Assembly: GCA_016280685.1 (NCBI GenBank)
Contig: JAEEHE010000060.1
Coordinates: 1-6,516, forward strand
Length of the DNA: 6,516 bases
Origin: Caryophanales bacterium
Lineage (GTDB): Bacteria; Bacillota_I; Bacilli_A; RFN20; CAG-826
Reading direction: 5' to 3'
In this document: positions 1 through 5,656 of the stretch, one piece after another
How positions within the stretch are numbered: position 1 is the stretch's first letter
Layout of the letters: every line of letters starts with the position of its first letter
Notes under the pieces: generated by a model
What the model was told of the DNA's origin: nothing
Seen by the model: the letters and a program-made list of their open reading frames with translations, nothing else
The model's database searches: none
Translations under genes and position numbers: made by a program

Positions 1-2
1 AA

Positions 3-1103
3 ACCAAATACTATCCGGGATGGGACAACTTTGTCGCGGATGAATTTATCGAATATTTTGATGTGAGAGAATCGGAATGGCCTAATGGTGATCATAATGA
101 TAATTCTATTCCTTGGATGAGCTGGGATTATCCTCAACGTATCCATAATGGTTCTATCGCCGTTCCAGTCGCTCAACATTCTCACTCTCGTATTTCCGTT
201 TCTTATAAAGACCCAGAATGCTCACGTGGTTATAACAATAAGACCGGGCATGTTGAAGGTGATATTGATGAAGGATTAAGCTTCCAACAGATGTGGGAGA
301 CCGCTTTAAACGAGAATAATCATATTACTAATGCTTTAGTGTGTTCATTCAACGAATGGATGGCTATTAAGAGTTTTGTCGGTAGCGATTCTTGGCAAAT
401 GGTGGATGTTTATAATCACGAATTCTCTCGTGATATTGAAATGATGAAAGGTGGTTATAACGATAACTACTTCTTACAACTAGTCGAGAATGTTCGTGAA
501 TATAAATTCACTCCTTTTGTCGAATATAAAAAGACCGCCTATAACATTGATATTAATAACGGAATTTCTCCTATATGGAATGTCGTTAAAGGATACGCTG
601 ATCTAACTCATGATGCGATTAATCGTGATTTTGAAGGTGCGGTTAATGGTTTACATTATGAAGATCATTCCGCGAGAAATGATATTGCGGTGACTAAAGT
701 CTCACATTCTAAAGACAATCTCTATTTCTATATTGAATGTTTAGATGATATTTCTGAAAGACCTAATGGTGATACCGGATTTATGAATGTCTTTATTAAG
801 ACAAATGAAAGCGATAAGAACTTCATGGGCTTTAATTATGTGATTAATAGACATTTAGAAAATGGTAAAGCCAGTGTGGAAAAATGTGATGGTGGATATC
901 AATTCTCTCCTGTTGGAGTGGCGGATATTTCTATTAACGGCAAAGTTATGCAATTAGCGATTCCTCGTTCCCTTATTGATGTTAATGATAATGTCGATAT
1001 TGAATTTAAGATTTGTGACAACGTCACTCATCCAGAAGATGTGATGGATTATTACATCTCCGGTGATTCAATGCCCATTGGGAGATTACATTATGGCTAT
1101 TAA
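3..1103 (+). CDS. GH71/GH99-like glycosidase-family protein with C-terminal CBM9-like domain (5' partial)
   Basis: The reading frame is open from the first complete codon (position 3) to a TAA at 1101-1103. The 366 visible residues are therefore the C-terminal part of a longer protein, and the GTG at 63 is an internal valine, not a start. The visible catalytic part (about residues 1-170) begins TKYYPGWDNF and carries PVAQHSHSR, a SFNEW motif (Glu118, gaa at 354-356) and FSRDIEMMKGGYNDNY. From memory these resemble the TIM-barrel GH71/GH99-like proteins found in many carbohydrate-degrading bacteria. Residues about 185-366 look like a CBM9/DOMON-type beta-sandwich of the same proteins (SARNDIAVTKV, YFYIECLDDI, MGFNYVINR). 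The likely role is hydrolysis of an alpha-linked glycan, but the substrate cannot be read. The second Glu of the GH99 EWHEGT motif is absent. Whether it is exported is unknown because the N-terminus is missing. It overlaps the next gene by 11 nt. I am confident it is a real gene and moderately confident of the family. Confidence 0.75.
   Translation, partial: TKYYPGWDNFVADEFIEYFDVRESEWPNGDHNDNSIPWMSWDYPQRIHNGSIAVPVAQHSHSRISVSYKDPECSRGYNNKTGHVEGDIDEGLSFQQMWETALNENNHITNALVCSFNEWMAIKSFVGSDSWQMVDVYNHEFSRDIEMMKGGYNDNYFLQLVENVREYKFTPFVEYKKTAYNIDINNGISPIWNVVKGYADLTHDAINRDFEGAVNGLHYEDHSARNDIAVTKVSHSKDNLYFYIECLDDISERPNGDTGFMNVFIKTNESDKNFMGFNYVINRHLENGKASVEKCDGGYQFSPVGVADISINGKVMQLAIPRSLIDVNDNVDIEFKICDNVTHPEDVMDYYISGDSMPIGRLHYGY
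1080..1084 (+). promoter_or_regulatory. RBS that fixes the start of the lipoprotein esterase
   Basis: GGGAG lies 8 nt before the ATG at 1093, inside the last codons of the upstream gene. It favours ATG 1093 over the in-frame GTG at 1063. The GTG would add ten polar residues ahead of a clean lipoprotein signal peptide. The arrangement suggests translational coupling with the upstream gene. Confidence 0.7.
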
Positions 1104-2367
1104 AATTTGGAGATTATTATTTCTATCTATTTGTTTAACAGCATGTTCATCCTCTAATGGTGGAGGACAAACGTCTAATTCTGAATCACAAAGTGGAGGC
1201 GAAGAAGAAATGAGAGTTATGCATGATGAGCCTATTTATAAGGAAATAGATGCGATTCCTTTTGCTAAATCCTTATGGCAAGAACCACAATATTTCTTCG
1301 ATGAAGAATTAGATAACCAGGGATGCAAAGCCCTCTTCATTAGAAGTGATTATAACAATCAAGAAAGCTATGCTTTTGCTTATTTAGGCTTACCGGAAGG
1401 TGAATTAAAAGATAAACCAGCAGTTTTATTGATCCATGGTGGAGGCGGAACCGCTTACTATGAATGGGTTAATGCTTGGAAAGACAGAGGATATGTCGCT
1501 TTAGCGATTGACTTAGAAGGTCATATTCCTAACAAGACTGGTGCGATTACTGACGCTCCTGGTGATTTATATCATGCATCTACATATACTGCACCACATA
1601 ATCAAAACCTCGGTGATGAAAACGAAGATATTACTCTTACTTGGCTCCATTATGCCTGCAGAACCTCGATAATTGCTAATTCTTTCTTACATCATTATGC
1701 GGGTGTTAATCCTTATAAGATAGGCGTGTGTGGAGTGTCTTGGGGTGGATATATCACTTCCATCATCTCCGGTTATGATGATCGATTTGCTTTCGCTATC
1801 CCTTATTACTGCATAACTGATATGGTAGATGGTCCATGTCCGATTGGAACATATATCAAATCACATCGCAGTTTTGAAATATTTGATAACGCTGAACCTC
1901 TTAAATATATTGAAACACCATTCTTGTATATCGGTAGCAACACTGATACTCATTCCAATATTGAGCAAGCTTCTGAAATAGTTTCTTCTATGAAGAATGG
2001 TCATATTTCCATCATTAATAGAATGTTACATTCTCATTTCCACGCTTTAAGTAGCGTAGAACAATTCTTATTTGCAGAAAATGTCTTAGCCAAAAAAGAA
2101 AAACTCTTAATTAATTTCGTTGATGCTGAACACCTTTTAATCACTCTCCCTCAAGGAAGAAAGATTCTTGAAGGAGAAATCTTCTTCACAATGGATGAAG
2201 AAATTAATAAAGACACAAGTTGGAGATCATCATCTCTAGATATTGATAATTTAACAACAACTAAAGTTATAGATACAAAAATAAGAGAAGGCGCGACATA
2301 TTATTACGCTTCTCTAATAGACGAGAAAGGAGCGGTATATACATCGAAGATAGAAAAGATAATTTAA
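1093..2367 (+). CDS. lipoprotein alpha/beta hydrolase, probable carbohydrate esterase
   Basis: The protein is 424 residues. Its N-terminus MAIKIWRLLFLSICLTAC is a lipoprotein signal with lipobox LTAC (Cys18 lipidated), followed by a Ser/Gly/Glu-rich linker to about residue 40, so it should sit on the outer face of the membrane. The alpha/beta-hydrolase fold covers about 60-335: oxyanion-type HGGGG at 115-119, nucleophile elbow GVSWGG with Ser216, a probable acid at Asp285 (GSNTD), and the catalytic His in MLHSHFH (311-317, most likely His313 or His315). Residues about 338-424 form a small beta domain like the Fn3-type tail of related hydrolases. The family includes dienelactone-hydrolase-like and acetyl-xylan-esterase-like enzymes. 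With glycosidases on both sides, deacylation of a plant or host glycan is the best guess. A peptidase (S9-like) activity cannot be excluded. The start overlaps the upstream stop by 11 nt. Confidence 0.85.
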   Translation: MAIKIWRLLFLSICLTACSSSNGGGQTSNSESQSGGEEEMRVMHDEPIYKEIDAIPFAKSLWQEPQYFFDEELDNQGCKALFIRSDYNNQESYAFAYLGLPEGELKDKPAVLLIHGGGGTAYYEWVNAWKDRGYVALAIDLEGHIPNKTGAITDAPGDLYHASTYTAPHNQNLGDENEDITLTWLHYACRTSIIANSFLHHYAGVNPYKIGVCGVSWGGYITSIISGYDDRFAFAIPYYCITDMVDGPCPIGTYIKSHRSFEIFDNAEPLKYIETPFLYIGSNTDTHSNIEQASEIVSSMKNGHISIINRMLHSHFHALSSVEQFLFAENVLAKKEKLLINFVDAEHLLITLPQGRKILEGEIFFTMDEEINKDTSWRSSSLDIDNLTTTKVIDTKIREGATYYYASLIDEKGAVYTSKIEKII

Positions 2368-2409
2368 AAAAATTTAAATAAAACCATTTTTTAGAAAGGA
2401 GTAAAACAC
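2368..2409 (+). other. 42-nt AT-rich intergenic spacer, no terminator
   Basis: This spacer is almost entirely A/T before the RBS. The octamer AATTTAAA occurs twice, at 2361-2368 (overlapping the previous stop codon) and 2371-2378. An A-run near 2366-2372 could pair with T2387-2392, but only through A:U pairs across a long loop, so it does not look like an intrinsic terminator. No -35/-10 pair is convincing. It fits an internal operon gap. Confidence 0.5.
2393..2401 (+). promoter_or_regulatory. RBS of the large surface protein
   Basis: AGAAAGGAG is a near-perfect Shine-Dalgarno sequence with 8 nt to the ATG at 2410. It is stronger than the one before the esterase, which suits a protein made in large amounts. 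Confidence 0.85.
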
Positions 2410-2508
2410 ATGATTAAAAAAGGATTTTATTTATTCCTTGCCTTATTTGGACTAGCAGTTGCGGCAGTTCCAAATATCAAGGATGCCAACATCAAAATGG
2501 CGAAAGCC
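2410..2508 (+). other. signal peptide of the surface protein
   Basis: The sequence has basic residues at 3-4 (MIKK), a hydrophobic core at about 6-20 (FYLFLALFGLAVAAV), then a polar stretch ending AKA|DG at residues 31-35. Cleavage after Ala33 fits the A-x-A rule. An alternative site close to the core (after AVA, residues 17-19) is also possible. There is no lipobox cysteine, so this is not a lipoprotein. Confidence 0.7.
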
Positions 2509-5500
2509 GATGGCAATACCTTTACAGTCACTAGAGTCAGCAACCAAAACATCGCTGGCGGTTGGGGTTTAGGTATCGCAATCGAATTTGACCCATATAT
2601 GGATGGCGCTTATTGGCAACCTGTCAATGTGAACAACAAGATTCACTTATACAACGCTGCTGGTGAAGAACAAACATTGCCATTAGTCGAAGAAGTTGGA
2701 CAACAACTCTGTATCGGCAGAAACGGAGGCACAGATTATTTTGGTTATTCCCTTAAGTTTGATGCCGATTTGTCATTCACACTTACCTCTAATACAACAT
2801 GGACAAACACCACTGAGAAGACATTCTATTGTTATGGTGAAAATGGTTCTACAGGTTATTATTGGGAATCTGGACCAAAAACCGCTGTTAAGGTTGATAA
2901 AGTTTCCAACCAAGACATCGCTGGTTTTGCTGGTTTAGGTATCGCTGTTGAATTTGATCCATATCTTGACGCTGATTACTGGGCAGAAGTGAACCTTGGA
3001 GATAAGGCACATTTAATTGACCCTGAAGGCACTGAAGTTGCCATGCCAAAAGTTGAAGAAGTTGGACAACAACTTTGTATCGGTAGAGGTGGCGGTTGTG
3101 ACTATAAAGGTTACAAACTTCAATTCGATGCTGGTTTAATGTTCTCTGATTCCAAAGGACATGGCTATATCGTTAATGAAGCCGCTAAATTTGTCTGTAA
3201 TTTAGAGAATGGTACTAAAGGTGCTTATTGGACTGTTGATGATGATACAGAACCTGAATTTACATCGGTTAATGTTAAGGCTGTTTCCAACCAAAACATC
3301 GCTGGTGGTTATGGTTTAGGTATTGCTATTTCATTTACACCTAATCTTGATGGTGCTTATTGGCAAGCAGTTGATTTTGGTGGTAAGGCCCACTTATTCA
3401 ACGCGGAAGGCACTGAAGTGACATTACCATTAGTGGAAGAAGTTGGTGCAGAACTTTGTATCGGCAGAAATGGTGGTTGTGACTATAAAGGTTATAAACT
3501 TCAATTTGAAGCTGGTTTACAATTCACATTAACAAGTGGTACAACATTTAAACTTGCTAAAGGTATTACATTCGAATGCAATTTAGATAATGGTGTTACC
3601 GGTCAATATTGGGATGTCTATTATGATGAAGCCTTATTTGAATATACAGAAGGTTATTCCTTTGGTAATAATTCCGGTTGGGGACAATTCTACATTGTTT
3701 TTAGCAATATTCCCGATATCTCTCATTACGTTGCTTTAGGCGCTAATGAATTAGCAACCATTAATGATCACTTCTATATCAATGGTGAAAACAACAAATT
3801 AAAACAAGTTCTTCAATTAGGTGGTGGTAGATATGAATTCTGGGTCAAAGATGAGGTTCCAGGATTTGTCTTTGCGGACACGATTACAATTACTGCCGGC
3901 ACACCAAATTATCAATATTCTGGTACTGCCTCTAATTTTGCCCCTCAAGGTGATGGCGAATTCTTCATCACCCACGTTTTAAAGAGTGATATTAAATTCG
4001 TTTACGATGGTTCCGCCTTCCATAAATATTTAGGTGAACCAACCGACTTCACATTTACAGGTAAAAACTTAATTTCTGTCGGTGAGGAAGCAGCGACCAC
4101 GATTGAAGTTACACCAGAAGGAACATATGGAAAAGCATCTTATAGTTCTTCTGCTGAAGCAATTGCCACTGTTGACATAGATGGTAAAATTACCGGTGTT
4201 GCGGAAGGTGATGCCGTTATTACCGCGACAATTGGTGAAATCAGCAAGACTTTAGCAGTCACAGTTTTGCCAGAAAAAGAAATTAAGGGCGTGGAATTTG
4301 TTAATATCTATAATTACTATTCCGTCTTATTAAATTCTGATCCATCTGAATTCCATCCAAATCTCAACACTGTGAAACTAGTTTATGAAGATGATTCATT
4401 AAGTGGTGAAATCGCTCTTACCGCCGCTGATGTGGTTATGGATACTCTCGATACAACAGTCGAAGGCGAAGTGGAATTAGGTGTTAAAGTCACAGTTAAT
4501 GGTGTGGAATATCAAACCTCTATCCCTGTCGTGGTTTACGATTACTATGATCAAAAACCATCTGAAGTTGGTATCGTTGACTGGTTTGCTTATGCAACAT
4601 TCATTCAATTCCCCAACACTTCAACAAATAGAGCAAACTTCACAAGTAATGATTACATCCCGTTATCTGATTATGCGAATAAAGTTCATTACACTAAACA
4701 CGATGGCACATCCATTAATTTAGGATTCTACTTCTTAGCAGAAAACCTCGCTTTATTCCCACAATTCAAAGATGATCAAGGCAATCCTGTGACATTAGAT
4801 GTTAACAACTATAACGATTACTATGAAGCGGGCGACTTAATCACCATCGATGCACAAACTCCATTATATAAATGGACTGGTGACATCTTTGATGCTGGTG
4901 GAACTGGCGCTCCAATTGCTGGTACAGGTGAAGCGATTATTGAAGGTTATGTTGTTGAACAAATTACCTATAGATACGATGGCAATGTTTGGGGCTTATA
5001 TGTTCCATATACTGATATGGAATTAGGTTCTACAGATATTTCCCTCGTTATCGGTGAAAGCGTTTCTGCGGGTGCGACAAGAGTTCCTGCCAATGCCACA
5101 ACTGGTAAATTCACTTATGCAACAAGCAACGACCAAGTCGCTACCGTTTCTCCAAATGGTGTCATTAAAGGTGTTGGTGAAGGTACATGTACAATCACAG
5201 TCACTTTAAGTGATGAAGGTGAAAACGTTAAGACAGGCACAATCGCTGTGACCGTTACAGACGAAGTTACCGGATTAGAAATTAGTGGTGAACTTAAAGT
5301 GAAAAAAGGCACACCTTTAGAAAGCGTTGATTTATCTAGCCTCGATGCCTACTTAGTTATGGCTAGTGGCAAAAAAGGTGAAAAAGTCAGCTTAGCAGGC
5401 GCGACCATCAGCGGTTTAAATACTGATGAAGTTGGTGATCAAACCGCTGTTATTACCATTACCGTCAATGGTAAGACCGTCTCTGGTACATTTGTCATTA

Positions 5501-5628
5501 ACGTTTATGAAGAAAGCGCGAAGACAAAAGGTTGTGGCGGAAGTGTTATCGCTACAAGCGCAATTATTTCTCTCGCCACATTTGCTGGCGTCGCCTTACT
5601 CTTAACTAAAAAGAGAAGAGAAAAATAA
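2410..5628 (+). CDS. exported multi-module surface protein: repeats, BIG2/Ig-like domains, Cys-type C-terminal anchor
   Basis: The protein is 1072 residues. Order: signal peptide (1-33); three related modules at about 38-156, 160-276 and 287-403, each opening VSNQ(N/D)IAG and carrying LCIGR.GG; a divergent module (about 412-540); a BIG2 domain (549-622, with KITGVAEGDAVITA); an Ig-like group-3-type domain (625-711); a second divergent module (718-868); a second BIG2 (870-952, with VIKGVGEGTCTITV); a second Ig-like domain (953-1035); then KGCGGS, a ~21-residue hydrophobic segment and KKRREK. No catalytic domain is recognised. BIG2 and Ig-like domains are known in adhesins and surface scaffolds. 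The aromatic-rich repeats and the glycosidase neighbours suggest glycan binding or cell-surface presentation, which is inference. It ends in tandem stops TAATAA, 28 nt before the rhamnosidase. It could instead be an adhesin unrelated to the flanking enzymes. The gene and its cell-surface location are secure; its function is not. Confidence 0.85.
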   Translation: MIKKGFYLFLALFGLAVAAVPNIKDANIKMAKADGNTFTVTRVSNQNIAGGWGLGIAIEFDPYMDGAYWQPVNVNNKIHLYNAAGEEQTLPLVEEVGQQLCIGRNGGTDYFGYSLKFDADLSFTLTSNTTWTNTTEKTFYCYGENGSTGYYWESGPKTAVKVDKVSNQDIAGFAGLGIAVEFDPYLDADYWAEVNLGDKAHLIDPEGTEVAMPKVEEVGQQLCIGRGGGCDYKGYKLQFDAGLMFSDSKGHGYIVNEAAKFVCNLENGTKGAYWTVDDDTEPEFTSVNVKAVSNQNIAGGYGLGIAISFTPNLDGAYWQAVDFGGKAHLFNAEGTEVTLPLVEEVGAELCIGRNGGCDYKGYKLQFEAGLQFTLTSGTTFKLAKGITFECNLDNGVTGQYWDVYYDEALFEYTEGYSFGNNSGWGQFYIVFSNIPDISHYVALGANELATINDHFYINGENNKLKQVLQLGGGRYEFWVKDEVPGFVFADTITITAGTPNYQYSGTASNFAPQGDGEFFITHVLKSDIKFVYDGSAFHKYLGEPTDFTFTGKNLISVGEEAATTIEVTPEGTYGKASYSSSAEAIATVDIDGKITGVAEGDAVITATIGEISKTLAVTVLPEKEIKGVEFVNIYNYYSVLLNSDPSEFHPNLNTVKLVYEDDSLSGEIALTAADVVMDTLDTTVEGEVELGVKVTVNGVEYQTSIPVVVYDYYDQKPSEVGIVDWFAYATFIQFPNTSTNRANFTSNDYIPLSDYANKVHYTKHDGTSINLGFYFLAENLALFPQFKDDQGNPVTLDVNNYNDYYEAGDLITIDAQTPLYKWTGDIFDAGGTGAPIAGTGEAIIEGYVVEQITYRYDGNVWGLYVPYTDMELGSTDISLVIGESVSAGATRVPANATTGKFTYATSNDQVATVSPNGVIKGVGEGTCTITVTLSDEGENVKTGTIAVTVTDEVTGLEISGELKVKKGTPLESVDLSSLDAYLVMASGKKGEKVSLAGATISGLNTDEVGDQTAVITITVNGKTVSGTFVINVYEESAKTKGCGGSVIATSAIISLATFAGVALLLTKKRREK
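2521..3618 (+). repeat. three tandem ~125-residue modules within the surface protein
   Basis: The copies are at 2521-2877, 2887-3237 and 3268-3618. Their VSNQ motifs start at residues 43, 165 and 292, giving periods of 122 and 127 residues. Shared landmarks are GLGIA, F.P..D..YW, HL....G.E, VEEVG, LCIGR.GG.DY.GY, and a closing NG..G.YW. Copies 2 and 3 are closest at DNA level, sharing an exact 20-bp match at 3094-3113 and 3475-3494 (offset 381 = 3 x 127). I do not recognise the module as a named domain; a beta-sandwich is likely from its alternating hydrophobic pattern. Confidence 0.9.
3643..5514 (+). repeat. duplicated super-unit: divergent module - BIG2 - Ig-like, twice
   Basis: Unit A has a module at 3643-4029, BIG2 at 4054-4275 and Ig-like at 4282-4542. 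Unit B has a module at 4561-5013, BIG2 at 5017-5265 and Ig-like at 5266-5514. The offset between equivalent positions is about 321-328 residues: YDG at 532 and 856, the BIG2 starts at 549 and 870, and the Ig-like starts at 625 and 953. Both divergent modules share ITI.A.TP.Y, then GE, and I.(F/Y).YDG. Both Ig-like domains share TVNG near the end. Similarity is at protein level only, so the duplication is old. Confidence 0.7.
5527..5625 (+). other. C-terminal membrane anchor / sorting-like signal KGCGGS-TM-KKRREK
   Basis: Residues 1040-1072 are a Gly/Cys motif (KGCGGS, Cys1042), a hydrophobic helix at 1046-1066 (VIATSAIISLATFAGVALLL plus T) and a basic tail KKRREK. This tripartite plan matches C-terminal protein-sorting signals, but there is no LPXTG. 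It will at least act as a stop-transfer anchor placing the rest of the protein outside. Confidence 0.75.
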
Positions 5629-5642
5629 TAAATAACTTCAAA

Positions 5643-5648
5643 AAGGAG
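5643..5648 (+). promoter_or_regulatory. RBS of the rhamnosidase
   Basis: AAGGAG lies 8 nt before the ATG at 5657, in the 28-nt gap after the surface-protein stop. No hairpin or promoter is visible in that gap, so the gene is probably co-transcribed with those upstream. Confidence 0.85.
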
Positions 5649-5656
5649 TAATTCTT

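Noticed and set aside
1069..1080. CAATG-CC-CATTG inverted repeat just before the esterase RBS
   Set aside because: The loop is too small, only about four pairs would form, and it lies in coding sequence; most likely chance.
63..1103. GTG at 63 as the true start of the first gene
   Set aside because: The frame is open upstream to the window edge and encodes family-like sequence (YYPGWDNF), so the GTG is an internal valine codon.
2340..2366. AAGATAAT as a -10 box for a promoter of the surface protein
   Set aside because: No acceptable -35 lies about 17 nt upstream, and AT-rich sequence gives such hexamers by chance.
2366..2392. A-run/T-run pairing as a terminator between esterase and surface protein
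   Set aside because: The stem would be only A:U pairs over a loop of about 14 nt with no GC clamp; too weak to call.
2696..2938. 80-codon + strand frame inside the surface protein
   Set aside because: It is an alternative frame within the strongly coding first repeat, with no RBS and no recognisable protein features.
4481..4723. 80-codon + strand frame inside the surface protein
   Set aside because: It lies wholly within the well-supported 2410-5628 gene in another frame, without an RBS.
5115..5312. 65-codon minus-strand frame
   Set aside because: It is antisense to the second BIG2 domain. The Ser/Thr/Val/Pro-rich composition is what reverse-complemented BIG2 coding sequence gives.
5527..5628. 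LPXTG sortase signal at the surface-protein C-terminus
   Set aside because: There is no LPXTG or close variant before the hydrophobic segment; the motif is KGCGGS.
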